Source: JACCZH01 sp963729445
Lineage (GTDB): Bacteria; Chloroflexota; Chloroflexia; Thermomicrobiales; CFX8
Assembly (NCBI GenBank): GCA_963729445.1
Contig: CAVSNU010000002.1
Span: 248,001-312,000 of the forward strand
Direction of reading: 5' to 3'
Length of the DNA: 64,000 bases
Part shown: positions 52,308-61,616 of the stretch, one piece after another
How positions within the stretch are numbered: position 1 is the stretch's first letter
How the letters are laid out: each line of letters opens with the position of its first letter
Program-made: the position numbers and the translations under genes
The notes under the pieces: generated by a model
Told to the model about the DNA's origin: nothing
What the model saw: the letters and a program-made list of their open reading frames with translations, nothing else
Databases searched by the model: none

Positions 52308-53211
52308 GGTGTCCACCCTTCAGCAGCCCGGTCACTACCTCTGCCAACTCGTCGAGCGTTTCCACGACGTGCCCGCCTGCCTGAGCCAGCACCCGGCGCT
52401 TTGTCGACGGCCGGCCGCTATCGCCGGCAATGATCGCGGCGGCGTGTCCAAAGGCCGTACCTTCCGGTAGCGTCTCGGTGAACGCCCCGGCTATCAGCGC
52501 CACAACAGGAAGCGTGATCTCCCCCGACTCCATAGCCTGCGCCAGATCCTCCTCGAAGGGCGTGCCCGGCTCACCAAACACACAGATCGCCTGCGTCGCA
52601 GGATCGGACTGCAACAGGAGCGCTGCGTCTCGCGGTGGCAGGCCGATCAGGTCATCACCGCCGACACTGATGGCCGTCGACACACCCAGTCCCGCCAGTC
52701 GCAACGTCAACCCGATTTCGGCCGTCATGCCGCCCGAGCGTGACAGGATTCCGACAGTACCGGGTACGAATGCCCGTTCAGGCCGATCGCCGCCAATCGC
52801 GCCGATCTTCCGTCGCGCGGCCGGAGTAATTGCCCCGACGCTATTCGGCCCAATCACCACGCAGTCTTCAAACCGCGCCTCGGCGAGCAGGCGCACCATA
52901 TCGTGCCGTGGAACGCCCTCGGTCGCAATGACCAGGCGCTTGAGGCCGGCCGCGAACGCCTCGCGCGCTGCCCCCAGCACGGCAAACGGGGGCACAGAGA
53001 TCAGGCTGGTGTCGATTGGCGTCCCGATTTCAGCGAGCGCATCACCGACCGCGTTGAAAACTGGAACGCCTGCAACAACCTCACCAGCCTTGCCCGGTGT
53101 CACGCCCGCGACAAGCGGCGTGCCATAGGCGACAGTGTGCTCGGCGACCATTCGCGCCTCGCGCCCGGTAATACCCTGAATGATCACTGCGCCAGTTCCA
53201 AGCACGCTCAC
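52294..53211 (-). CDS. Succinyl-CoA synthetase alpha-like subunit (acid-CoA ligase)
   Basis: A 305-residue CoA-binding subunit. GITGREARMVAEHTVAYGTPLVAGVTPGK is the CoA-binding Rossmann start, GPNSVGAITP is the conserved mid motif, and AFGHAAAIIAG carries the His that is phosphorylated during catalysis (about residue 252). Paralogues make malyl-CoA (MtkB) or citramalyl-CoA as well as succinyl-CoA. GTG start in a GTGA overlap with the beta subunit. Being placed with a fumarase and opposite a CoA-ester lyase favours a malate- or citramalate-CoA ligase role. Confidence 0.88.
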   Translation of the reverse strand: MSVLGTGAVIIQGITGREARMVAEHTVAYGTPLVAGVTPGKAGEVVAGVPVFNAVGDALAEIGTPIDTSLISVPPFAVLGAAREAFAAGLKRLVIATEGVPRHDMVRLLAEARFEDCVVIGPNSVGAITPAARRKIGAIGGDRPERAFVPGTVGILSRSGGMTAEIGLTLRLAGLGVSTAISVGGDDLIGLPPRDAALLLQSDPATQAICVFGEPGTPFEEDLAQAMESGEITLPVVALIAGAFTETLPEGTAFGHAAAIIAGDSGRPSTKRRVLAQAGGHVVETLDELAEVVTGLLKGGHHARS

Positions 53212-54404
53212 GCCAGTCCGGCCTTCCGCATAGCCTCGACCATCGCAGCAGCGGCGGCGTTCAAGGTCGTCTCTTCACCAAAATAGGTAACGCCGGCGTC
53301 CTCGAAGATCCGGCGGCCCTCCTCGTCGTGCAATCCGGCCTCGCGCGCGACGACCGGGAACGGCTCGGCCAGGGCTGCGTCGTGCAGAGCGCGAGTCACC
53401 CCGGCAGCCACGACATCGACCTGGGTATTGTTCGTCAAGTTATGCCCCACGAAGAGTCCCTCGACGCCGCGCTTGTCGAGCACGACCCGTGTCAGGTCAT
53501 AGACACGCTGCTCAGTCGGGTTGCCTCCAAACTCGGAGTAGTTAGCCGGAGTGCCGCCGGCCGCGACGATGGCGTCAAAGAGCAGGAGGCTCGCGCCCCC
53601 ACCGCCGCAGAGAAAGCCGATGTTGCCGCCTTCCAGTTCCAGATAACGCGCTGAGCCACGCTGCGATCTATCCGCGTTGATCGAGGTGACGCGCGCCTCG
53701 AGAACCGTCTCAGGTCGCCAGGCGCGCTCGGAGCCCTCGACCGCGAAGCTGGCAATATCCGGCTGTCGAGCCAGCGCGGTGTCGTCAACCGCTGTCAATG
53801 CGCCGACACAGGCCAGCGTGCCATCTATCAGGAGTGCAAGCGGATTGATCTCCAGGGTGGTCAGATCCCGCTCCACGAACAGGCACAGCAACGTGTGCGT
53901 AATCCGCCCTAGCTCTTCCGACACATCTGACATTCCCAGAGAAGTCCAACGTTGCGCCAGATCAGACGCTGAAGGAAGCTGGTTAGGGTCGAGCGCGACG
54001 CTCAAAATGGAATCCGGCTTTGACTCTATCTCGACGCCACCATCGGCTGACATCAACAACGTGTACTCCGGCCGGCCGCTCGCAATCTCGAATGCCAGGT
54101 AGAGTTCGCGTTCGATCTCCAGCCACTCTTCGACCAGCACCATCTCGACCGGGTACGGACCGACAAACGAACCGATCAGCTCCTCAGCGGCGACCTCGGC
54201 TTCCCGCACCGTGGCACACAGCCGCACCGCGCCGGCCTTGCCACGCCGCCCCGTCGGCACGAGGGCTTTCACAACCGAGCGGCCCGCAAAACCCGTCGCG
54301 AGCTCACCCGCTTCATCGGGAGTGCAAGCCCTCCCATGTGCGGGAACCCTGAGCCCGGCTGCAGCAAGTAGTCGTTTGGCGTCATCTTCAAGCACTCGAG
54401 CCAT
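53208..54404 (-). CDS. Succinyl-CoA synthetase beta-like subunit (ATP-grasp)
   Basis: A 398-residue nucleotide-binding subunit. The ATP-grasp domain has VVKALVPTGRRGKAGAVRL, VEEWLEIERELYLAFEI and LEINPLALLIDG. The C-terminal CoA-ligase domain reads LEGGNIGFLCGGGGASLLLFDAIVAAGGTPANYSEFGGNP, in which the usual NGAGLAM of true SucC is replaced by GGGGASL. That difference suggests a relative with another acid substrate. It is the first gene of the operon; no strong promoter was found upstream. Confidence 0.88.
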   Translation of the reverse strand: MARVLEDDAKRLLAAAGLRVPAHGRACTPDEAGELATGFAGRSVVKALVPTGRRGKAGAVRLCATVREAEVAAEELIGSFVGPYPVEMVLVEEWLEIERELYLAFEIASGRPEYTLLMSADGGVEIESKPDSILSVALDPNQLPSASDLAQRWTSLGMSDVSEELGRITHTLLCLFVERDLTTLEINPLALLIDGTLACVGALTAVDDTALARQPDIASFAVEGSERAWRPETVLEARVTSINADRSQRGSARYLELEGGNIGFLCGGGGASLLLFDAIVAAGGTPANYSEFGGNPTEQRVYDLTRVVLDKRGVEGLFVGHNLTNNTQVDVVAAGVTRALHDAALAEPFPVVAREAGLHDEEGRRIFEDAGVTYFGEETTLNAAAAAMVEAMRKAGLA

Positions 54405-54485
54405 CGCTAGCGCACCACCAGCCCAGGGGCAGCGCTACGGTGAGCGCTGGTCTGCCGCAGTCTCAATCTCTCCTCCAGTCTCAGC

Positions 54486-55136
54486 CTAATCTAGCGCTCT
54501 TTCGAGCTTGGTTCGCATCGATGGTATCAGTCCAGGCACGGCTGACTGCAGCGCCTGAGTGGTTTCGATCAATGCTTGGCCCGCACCACGCTTGAGCTCC
54601 ATCTCAACCTCCGAGAAGTGAACCTCACGACCATCCGCTAGGCGAGTGGCACGGCTACGGTCGATCGCAAGTTCCACCTGGACGTTGTCGCTGTTTTCAA
54701 ATAAAAGCACGGAGCGGTCGGTCCACAGCCGCGCGGTCGGTAGCAACCCGAGTTCGCCAACAATCAGGCGGGCACGCTCGAGTGGGGGCGGCTCATCGCG
54801 TAACACGAGTGGATCTCCCTCGACCAGCCCGGCGACGACGTCTGGATCCAGGTCAACCTCATCCTCCAGGCGGGAGACGACATGTCCCCCGCCGTCACCC
54901 ACCGCCTGACGCTGTCCCTTGAAGGTCATCTGTGCGCCGGAGTTTCTGCGGCGGATTCGCAACGTCGCACCAACCACCTTCAGGTGACCTTCGGCTGTAT
55001 CGTAGTAGAGGTCGTCCTGCGCCTTCGACTCGCTCGCGACGCGCGTGAAGTCCCCAAATCGCTCCAACGTCATCAGGCGTCGCTGCGCGTCGTCATCCGC
55101 CTCGAACTTCGCTTCAAGCTCTCGCTGGTCATGCAT
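54486..55136 (-). CDS. CYTH-domain phosphohydrolase/cyclase-like protein
   Basis: A 216-residue triphosphate-tunnel enzyme. The defining ExExK pattern is RELEAKFE near residue 4, followed by DDLYYDTAEGHLKVVGATLRIRRR, TFKGQ, and VELAIDRSRATRL and HFSEVEMELKRG, in which paired Glu and Arg line the tunnel. Members hydrolyse thiamine triphosphate or polyphosphate, or act as class IV adenylate cyclases. I use ATG 55136, which begins the conserved part; GTG 55157 is possible. It is the only gene in its unit. Confidence 0.88.
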   Translation of the reverse strand: MHDQRELEAKFEADDDAQRRLMTLERFGDFTRVASESKAQDDLYYDTAEGHLKVVGATLRIRRRNSGAQMTFKGQRQAVGDGGGHVVSRLEDEVDLDPDVVAGLVEGDPLVLRDEPPPLERARLIVGELGLLPTARLWTDRSVLLFENSDNVQVELAIDRSRATRLADGREVHFSEVEMELKRGAGQALIETTQALQSAVPGLIPSMRTKLERALD

Positions 55137-55654
55137 TGGTTGCTCACACCACGTCACGCTGAAACATCATCTCGACAACGCGAGTATCGATCGGACGGAC
55201 GCTGAGGGTCCAATATTCGGTGTCAGGTCCGGTGTCCTGCCCTCTGCGCGATCTCGCCTCAACAGCGTCCTTGCCATCTGACGTGCCCTCGGTTCAGTTT
55301 CCCCAACAGCATAGCCGAAACAACTTCACGCATCACCCGCCACCCCCATGAAGGTCTACCCGAAGTGAGATTCGTGTTCCGCATAAGGACAATACAGGCG
55401 CAACACCGGATTCCCCATGTGTACCAACGTAAGCGACACCGGCGTTTACAGCACCCTCGGTCGATCATCGTGAGCGGAACCCTCCGACTGAGCTCAGGCC
55501 AGGCTCCGCACGTCGCATGTCATACGGCAGTGCGTAAATTGTTGCGAATCGGAGTGACAGCGGCACCTCGCCATTCCGATCAAATGTTCTACCTGCCTGC
55601 TACAATGTCTGGACAATCTGTAGCAGAAATACGTTGTCCGGAAGGTAGGGTCGC
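55137..55654. other. Intergenic region, no gene seen
   Basis: About 520 bases between divergent genes. Frames here lack ribosome sites. The stretch has lower GC than its neighbours and should carry promoters for the CYTH and glycosylase genes. Confidence 0.4.
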
Positions 55655-56899
55655 ATGCTGGAACTGTCGCTCCGAGAGGCACGCCGGCTTATGGTCGGCG
55701 CTCAGCTCTTGTCTGGTCCATCGCCCAAGCGGCCAACGAAAGCCAAAATGCTCGACGTCATGCGGCACCTTGGCGCGGTTCAGATCGACTCGATCAGCGT
55801 CGTCCAGCGCAGCCACCACATCGTGCTCTGGAGCCGTCTGGGCAACCATCCGGCCGAGTGGCTGAACGAGCTGCTTGGCAAAGATCGCGCGATCTTCGAA
55901 TACTGGGTGCATGCGGCAGCCTATGCGCCGATCGAGTTCTTCCCCTACTTCCGCCGCGAGATGCTGCGCTTCCAGAATGACTGCTCGCACCGCACGATGG
56001 TCTGGATGGCTGAGAATCAAGATGTTGTGGACCAGGTTATCGCGCACATCAGCGCGAATGGCCCAGTTACGACAAAGTCGTTCGATCCGCCAGCGGGCGC
56101 AGACAGAGCGGCCGCCTGGGCGTGGTACGGCAACAAGCCGACCAATCAAGCGCTGGACGCTCTCTGGACCGCCGGCAGATTGATGATCGACCGGCGCGAC
56201 AAGTTTCAGAGAGTGTATGACTTGACCGAACGCATCATGCCGGATTGGGACGACGCCGACCTCCCCAGTCTCGAAGAAGGGCGCGACGTCCTTGGACTCG
56301 TCTCCCTTAACGCACTCGGAGTGACGACCGCCCGATGGCTGCCCGACTATTTCCGGACCTGGGGCTATAGCTTCCTGAAGCGATCCGTTGCTACCCAGGT
56401 CTTGAACAGGCTCGTGGAGATGGGACATGCGGTCCCCGCGAGCGTGCGCGGTATTCCTGAGCCAGCCTTCGTATCGAAGGCCGCGCTGGAGTCGAATTTC
56501 CGACCCAGCCGCACGACACTCCTCTCCTCCTTCGACAGTCTTGTCTGGCACCGGCGTCGAACGCGCGAGATGTTCGATTTTGAGCTGCGCCTGGAAGCCT
56601 ATACACCCAAGGCGCAGCGCGTATACGGATATTTCAGCCTGCCCATTCTTTACCGTGACCGGCTGGTCGGCCGCCTGGACCCCAAGGCACATCGATCGAC
56701 CGGCGAGCTGACGGTCAACGCGCTCCATCTCGAACCATGGTTTGTGGGCAAAGACGACGAGCGTTTCTACGCCTCGCTGGCTGCAAATCTGCTGGACTTC
56801 AGCGCTTTCAACGCCACAGACCACATCCGTGTCAGCTACTGCAACCCTCCCGAAGCGAAAGCTCGGCTGGAGTCGGCGCTTGCCAATCTGTCGGCATAG
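55655..56899 (+). CDS. AlkX/YcaQ-like DNA glycosylase (HTH_42 winged-helix repeat protein)
   Basis: A 414-residue protein of the HTH_42 family, built from tandem winged helices plus a beta barrel. The sequence LGAVQIDSISVVQRSHHIVLWSRLG (about 40-64) contains the Q-hydrophobic-D motif linked to the interstrand-crosslink glycosylase AlkX/YcaQ, where AlkZ has Q-x-Q. YWVHAAAYAPIEFFPYFRREM and RLDPKAHRSTGELTVNALHLEP are further family parts. The enzyme unhooks alkylated or crosslinked bases from DNA. GGAAGG precedes the ATG. Activity is inferred from family. Confidence 0.88.
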   Translation: MLELSLREARRLMVGAQLLSGPSPKRPTKAKMLDVMRHLGAVQIDSISVVQRSHHIVLWSRLGNHPAEWLNELLGKDRAIFEYWVHAAAYAPIEFFPYFRREMLRFQNDCSHRTMVWMAENQDVVDQVIAHISANGPVTTKSFDPPAGADRAAAWAWYGNKPTNQALDALWTAGRLMIDRRDKFQRVYDLTERIMPDWDDADLPSLEEGRDVLGLVSLNALGVTTARWLPDYFRTWGYSFLKRSVATQVLNRLVEMGHAVPASVRGIPEPAFVSKAALESNFRPSRTTLLSSFDSLVWHRRRTREMFDFELRLEAYTPKAQRVYGYFSLPILYRDRLVGRLDPKAHRSTGELTVNALHLEPWFVGKDDERFYASLAANLLDFSAFNATDHIRVSYCNPPEAKARLESALANLSA

Positions 56900-57014
56900 A
56901 GCGATACCGCGAGTTCCGGTCATTGGTATGAGCACCAGGCAGGGCGCGTCTTGTCCCATAAGGGGCCTAATTGTGACCGTGTTCCGACTGACCCGCTATT
57001 CGCGAGGAACACTG

Positions 57015-57090
57015 CGTACGGGCGCAATTCATTGCGCCCTTCCGGCTGCCCGTGGTGTTGAAGAGGGCGCAATGAATTGCGCCCGTACGC
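57015..57090. repeat. Family C palindromic repeat, copy 4 (perfect)
   Basis: Perfect 25-bp arms (57015-57039, 57066-57090) begin CGTACGGGCGCAATTC. Each arm is itself GGGCGCAAT-TC-ATTGCGCCC. The loop is 26 bases. No gene is seen from 56900 to 57346. Confidence 0.87.
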
Positions 57091-57290
57091 AGAAGAACGC
57101 CACTGGGATGTATCGGATCAAGCTGGACACTTCCGTCATTGCGCCGCGCCTGGACGCCTTGGCCCCGGAGAGGGAAGAGTCCTTTGCCTGTGTAGAGGCG
57201 CCGCCTGTGTTGTCGCTCATCGCGCGCATCATCCTGAGCGCCGCATTGCGTCACTACAGCCACATTTCTGGTCACGCTTGTAAACGACAA

Positions 57291-57315
57291 AGCGGCGGGT
57301 TTTCGACCCGCCGCT
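57291..57315 (-). terminator. Terminator after the YugP-like gene
   Basis: A perfect 10-bp stem AGCGGCGGGT / ACCCGCCGCT with a five-base loop, about 30 bases past the stop. On the minus strand a T-rich tail TTGTCGTTTA follows. Confidence 0.7.
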
Positions 57316-57346
57316 CATCGTGGATGTAGTATGTGCTGCCTGGGGA

Positions 57347-58033
57347 CTACTCGCGGCGCATGCCCGCGACGAGCATGATGTAGTAGAGCAACTGCATGGC
57401 TGCGGCGGCGAAACCTGCGATGTAGGTCCAGGCCGCGGCGTTGAGAACCTTCTTGTTCTGGTCCATCTCAGTGCGGTCCACAATACCCATGTTCGTAAGC
57501 TCGGCCAGGGCACGGGACGAGGCGTTGAACTCAACCGGAAGGGTAATGAGCGCGAACACTGTACCCGTGGCGAACAGAATCACGCCGAGCCAGGCCAGTT
57601 CGGTAAGGCCAATAATCAGACCGGCCAGCACCATGATCCAGCCAAAGTTGGAACCGATAGACGCGACCGGAACCAGAGCGCCGCGCAACTTCAGCGGCAA
57701 GTACGCCTGCGCATGCTGGAGGGCATGGCCCGCCTCATGCGCAGCAATTCCGAGTGCCGCAACCGAGCGACTGTTATAGACGGGCTGTGACAGCCGGAGC
57801 GCCCGCGCTCGCGGATCGTAGTGATCGGTCAGCTCACCTGCGATCGGCTCAACCGGTACGTCGTGCAAACCGTGCGAGTCCAGCATGACGCGGGCTACTT
57901 CCGCGCCGCTCATGCGCTGCTGGTTTGGCACCTGTGAATACTTCTGGAATGTGCTCTTCACCCGGTGTTGTGCCCAGAGCATCAACAGGATGGTCGGAGC
58001 CATCATGATTAAATAAAGAGGATCGAAGATCAT
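57347..58033 (-). CDS. YugP-type zinc metallopeptidase, membrane-bound
   Basis: A 228-residue integral membrane protein. The zincin motif HEAGH is in LGIAAHEAGHALQHAQAYLPLKLR (about residue 99), and Glu in LPVEFNASSRALAEL is a likely third ligand. Hydrophobic helices lie at the N-terminus, about 118-165 and at the C-terminus. The family (neutral zinc metallopeptidase, DUF2265-like) is widespread and poorly studied; a role in membrane protein turnover is plausible. Confidence 0.9.
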   Translation of the reverse strand: MIFDPLYLIMMAPTILLMLWAQHRVKSTFQKYSQVPNQQRMSGAEVARVMLDSHGLHDVPVEPIAGELTDHYDPRARALRLSQPVYNSRSVAALGIAAHEAGHALQHAQAYLPLKLRGALVPVASIGSNFGWIMVLAGLIIGLTELAWLGVILFATGTVFALITLPVEFNASSRALAELTNMGIVDRTEMDQNKKVLNAAAWTYIAGFAAAAMQLLYYIMLVAGMRRE

Positions 58034-58335
58034 CGCATCTGCCCTTTTCTACAATCCGCTACACGTCGAACTGTACTGTATAGACGCTAGAGGTCGCGTT
58101 ACATTTGGTAGGGTGCGGAGCACAGCTAGACGGCGCTCTCGCCTCCAACTATGCTTCAGAACGACTGTGGGCGGCTCAATCTGGGCCGTCTTTCTGCGAA
58201 ATATGATCCGGCAAGCGATCGAAGGACTCGATCAACCGTTGGAAAGCCGCTCGTGTCGACTATGCTATATTATGCCCGAAACTGGGCTGGTTGGCAATCG
58301 CTGATGAGCCGCTACACACGCCCGAAAGAGGATTC

Positions 58336-59394
58336 TTGCTTATCTCACCTGGCGCCATTGTAGAGTTCGACCGCTGGATCGACGACGAGGTCGCAGCGGT
58401 ATTTTCACAGATCGAAGACGAGGCGGTGAGCTTCAACGCCGCTGACCTGCCTCTATACAACGTTCTCCGCTATCACCTGGGGCTGGTCAATGCTCAGTTC
58501 AAGCCAGAGCGGTCCGATCCCGGTAAGCGCTTGCGTTCCAAGTTCTGCCTGTTGTGCTGTGATACCACCGGAGGAAACGTCAAGCAAGCGGTACCCGTTG
58601 CGGCAGCCGTAGAGCTACTGCATAACTTCACGCTGATCCACGACGATATTCAAGACCGCGCCGAGCTCCGCCGTCACCGGCCAACGGTGTGGTCGATATG
58701 GGGCATCCCCCAGGCCATCAACGCCGGTGACGCCATGTTTGCTGCCGCGCATATTGCCCTGAACCGCTCGATCGAACGCGGTGTCTCGTCCGAGGTAACG
58801 ATCGACCTGTCGACGCGGCTGCATCTCACCACCCTGCGCATCGTCGAGGGCCAGGTGCTCGATCTCGGATTCGAGAAGCGAGCGGATGTCACAACGGACG
58901 AATACCTCGACATGATCGCCGGTAAGACCGCGGACATCATGCGCTTCGCCTGTTGGGCCGGCGCACGCGTATCTGGCGTGTCGGACGAACGCGCCGCAGC
59001 GTTCGGTGATCTGGGTCACGCGATTGGCATGGGCTTTCAGATTCGGGATGATTTTCTGGGGGTCTGGGGTGCATCTGATGCCACAGGAAAAGCCCCGGCC
59101 GACGACATCCGCCGCCGCAAACAGGCCCTGCCGGTCCTGTTGCTCAACGAGCGTGCTTCAGCGTCCGAAGAACGAGAGCTCCATCGCCTCTACGCCCAGG
59201 ACGAGCTGGCGCCAACCGAGGTGCAATGGATTCTCAGCCTGATGGACAACTACGAGATCAGCGACCGGGTCCAGTTGGAGGTCATGCGCTGGCACGACCG
59301 GGCCTTCACGATGTTAGACGCCCTCGATCTCTCGGGAGAGAGTGCCGGCTTCATCGAGACCCTGCTCGAGGGGTTGGAAACGCGCGAGGTGTAG
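58336..59394 (+). CDS. Polyprenyl (geranylgeranyl/farnesyl-type) diphosphate synthase
   Basis: A 352-residue isoprenyl diphosphate synthase that joins isopentenyl diphosphate to an allylic diphosphate. The first Asp-rich motif is LIHDDIQDRAELRR (about residues 97-110). The second is QIRDDFLGVWG, where the last Asp of DDxxD is replaced by Gly. KRLRSKFCLLCC is the IPP-binding region. TTG 58336 after GAAAGAGGA is preferred; the longer TTG 58291 frame adds a non-conserved leader. Chain length cannot be fixed by eye; products would feed carotenoid, quinone or membrane lipid synthesis. Confidence 0.88.
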   Translation: MLISPGAIVEFDRWIDDEVAAVFSQIEDEAVSFNAADLPLYNVLRYHLGLVNAQFKPERSDPGKRLRSKFCLLCCDTTGGNVKQAVPVAAAVELLHNFTLIHDDIQDRAELRRHRPTVWSIWGIPQAINAGDAMFAAAHIALNRSIERGVSSEVTIDLSTRLHLTTLRIVEGQVLDLGFEKRADVTTDEYLDMIAGKTADIMRFACWAGARVSGVSDERAAAFGDLGHAIGMGFQIRDDFLGVWGASDATGKAPADDIRRRKQALPVLLLNERASASEERELHRLYAQDELAPTEVQWILSLMDNYEISDRVQLEVMRWHDRAFTMLDALDLSGESAGFIETLLEGLETREV

Positions 59395-59398
59395 GACA

Positions 59399-60481
59399 CT
59401 AGGTCAACGACGACACCGGTAACGTATAGCCCTCGGAAGTCAACGTGCGAATCACCCCTTCCACCAGACCATACGATCCGGTGAGCATCATGTCCCCGTG
59501 TGCGGCTGCCTGGTAGTAACCAAGTGGCGCGGCAATCCGTCGATTGGGGCCGGTGACCGCGACGAAATCAAACCGCCCGGCTTCCGCATACCGCTGGCTA
59601 AAGGCCGCGCCATGACCGCCGTGTGCCTTGACTTCATCGTGGGTCAGCCTGCCGGTCTTCAACCGTTCCACCAGATGCTGCAGCCATTGCGGAGTCACAC
59701 CTCCGGTATGGTGCTCGAACAATCCAAAGATCCGCCCACCGCGCATCGCCACTGCGAACGTGTGCAGGTTGCCGATGTTGACCAGTATCCCGCCATCCAC
59801 CTGCACATGTTCCGCGATCCGCGGGTCGCCGAGTGAACCCAGGACGGCGGCGGCGCCGGTGTCCATGATGAACGCACCCGGGATATCGCGGGCCACCGTC
59901 TGCATTCTGATCATGTACTCGGGAGGTTGACGGTACACCATGTTCGTCACGTCGCCGCCGTTGTCTAGCAGTGACGTCAGGAACTCGGAACGAAACTCAC
60001 GTCCACCCGCCCCCGGCAAGTAGCCGTGATCCTGCACCGCGATAGCGAACATGTCCGGCATCCGGATCTCGTGCGCCTCCAGCGTGCGGGAGAGTGACTC
60101 AAGATCGATGTCGCCCATCCGGACGACTTCGGCGTCTTCTGGTGGCACCGGTGCGAACCTGATACCCATCTTGCGCACCCGGTCCAGATCATTATGTAGC
60201 GTCCGAGCTGCCTCCTCGCTCGACCACAGAGGCAGACCGCTCGCGAGGTGTTCTTCGATGGCGTTGCCCGACGCACCACCGCCCATCAGCGAACCCGCCA
60301 GGTAGATAGGCCGGCAGGCTGCCGTCGCCCGGCGGATCCGCGCGGCGACCACCTGCGTTTGCGCGGGCAGGACCATCTTGAAGCAGTTCTCGATCTCACG
60401 CTCGCTGTCGTAGACCAGCACATCCTGAGTGCCGCCGCCGACATCGACCGCGAGTATCCGCAGCGGATCGAGCGTTGTCAT
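59399..60481 (-). CDS. DUF1786 protein with an actin/HSP70-like fold
   Basis: A 360-residue protein matching DUF1786, sometimes named pyruvate-formate-lyase-activating-related. The start RILAVDVGGGTQDVLVYDSE is a phosphate-1-like loop of the ASKHA ATPase fold; FIMDTGAAAVLGSLGDPR and GGILVNIGNLHTFAVAM give the second phosphate loop. HHTGGV and HGGHG suggest metal or nucleotide binding. ATG 60481 follows GAGGTGGG. Function unknown. Confidence 0.85.
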   Translation of the reverse strand: MTTLDPLRILAVDVGGGTQDVLVYDSEREIENCFKMVLPAQTQVVAARIRRATAACRPIYLAGSLMGGGASGNAIEEHLASGLPLWSSEEAARTLHNDLDRVRKMGIRFAPVPPEDAEVVRMGDIDLESLSRTLEAHEIRMPDMFAIAVQDHGYLPGAGGREFRSEFLTSLLDNGGDVTNMVYRQPPEYMIRMQTVARDIPGAFIMDTGAAAVLGSLGDPRIAEHVQVDGGILVNIGNLHTFAVAMRGGRIFGLFEHHTGGVTPQWLQHLVERLKTGRLTHDEVKAHGGHGAAFSQRYAEAGRFDFVAVTGPNRRIAAPLGYYQAAAHGDMMLTGSYGLVEGVIRTLTSEGYTLPVSSLT

Positions 60482-60512
60482 GAGGCCCACCTCATCTGTC
60501 GTAGCCTTCGCA

Positions 60513-61454
60513 TCACGATAACCATCTGACCGGCAAAGCCTCCCGATTGACCTCGGTGACGTAGCGGTTGACATCGTCACACGGCAGGTTGGAGTCACGC
60601 TCAGCCCGGTCCAGCTCGATCAAAATCAGGTGGGGACGAGTCAGAAAGCGCATCGGCAGCGTCGAGATCCCCAGACCATCGGATATGACGAGCACCGCGC
60701 CTCTCATCCAGTGCCACCCACGATACACGGGTCCTTCCGGTCGCGGGTCCGATCCTCTCAACTTGCGAATCCAGTTGGTCAGCGGCATGCGTCCCGACGG
60801 CAAGACGCGGATCTGTCCACCGTGCGTATGCCCGGAGAGCATCAACATCGCCCTGCCCGTTGGTAAATCCTGTATGGTAACCGGCGAATGGGACAGGAAC
60901 AAGAGAGCGACCGCGTCATCCGGAAGCTGACAGAAGGCGCGTTCAACGTCGGCATGGAACGTGTACGCGTCGTCAACACCCACCGCCCACGCCTCTTCGC
61001 CTCGCAATTGAAACTTGCACGCTGCATTTTCCAGGACGATCACGCCTGCCCGTTTCTGCTCGGCACGGATGCGCTCGAGCGTGCCCGGTCGTCCCCGGCG
61101 ATCGTGGTTGCCCATAACCGCGAATACCGGCACCCCAGCAGGCCAGGTCTCGTACAAACCGTTCGGGGGCGTCTCCTTACCACTGTCATAATAATCGCCG
61201 GTGAGCGCGATGATGTCCGGCTCAAATTTGAGCGCGACCTCCCGCGCCTTGTGGAGATGTCTCAGCGACATGCCGGGAGCACCCACATGAAAATCAGAGA
61301 GGTGTGCGATCCGAACACCGCGCCAGTTACGCGATAATCCTGGCAGCGCGATCTGTAGCCGGGTGACTCGTAACCATCTCGGCGCGATCCCCACCATATA
61401 CACAGCAAGCAGGGCCGAGATAGCCGTCAAAGTCAGGACGATCTTACGTATCAA
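60513..61454 (-). CDS. Membrane-anchored metallophosphoesterase (YkuE/YaeI-like)
   Basis: A 313-residue phosphoesterase. An N-terminal helix (about 5-25) anchors it. Metal motifs are visible in order: HLSDFHVGAPG (DxH), LTGDYYDSG (GDxxD), VMGNHDRRG (GNH[DE]), SHSP and MLSGHTHGGQIRV. YkuE/YaeI proteins hydrolyse UDP-2,3-diacylglucosamine or other lipid phosphates. TTG start at 61454 after GAGGACTG. It lies 30 bases from the DUF1786 gene on the same strand, so they may be co-transcribed. Confidence 0.9.
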   Translation of the reverse strand: MIRKIVLTLTAISALLAVYMVGIAPRWLRVTRLQIALPGLSRNWRGVRIAHLSDFHVGAPGMSLRHLHKAREVALKFEPDIIALTGDYYDSGKETPPNGLYETWPAGVPVFAVMGNHDRRGRPGTLERIRAEQKRAGVIVLENAACKFQLRGEEAWAVGVDDAYTFHADVERAFCQLPDDAVALLFLSHSPVTIQDLPTGRAMLMLSGHTHGGQIRVLPSGRMPLTNWIRKLRGSDPRPEGPVYRGWHWMRGAVLVISDGLGISTLPMRFLTRPHLILIELDRAERDSNLPCDDVNRYVTEVNREALPVRWLS

Positions 61455-61616
61455 CAGTCCTCATTTCTGCAGCCCGCCAGTCTGTTCAGGCGTCTGTCAT
61501 GCCTCAGGCAAGGATAGCCAAGAACTACCCGTTTGAGCGGGGTAAGATGGTTAGCACCCATGATAGGCTTCTCGCTCAGATACGTCTGTTGTCACCGATC
61601 CACAGGAATGAGCAGC

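Noticed and set aside
55589..56959. 456-codon frame opposite the AlkX/YcaQ gene
   Set aside because: A codon-bias shadow of the real gene; no recognisable motif.
57029..57290. Short frames within and beside family C copy 4 (also near 7127 and 28592)
   Set aside because: Their shared peptide pieces come from translating the palindromic repeat, not from a protein family.
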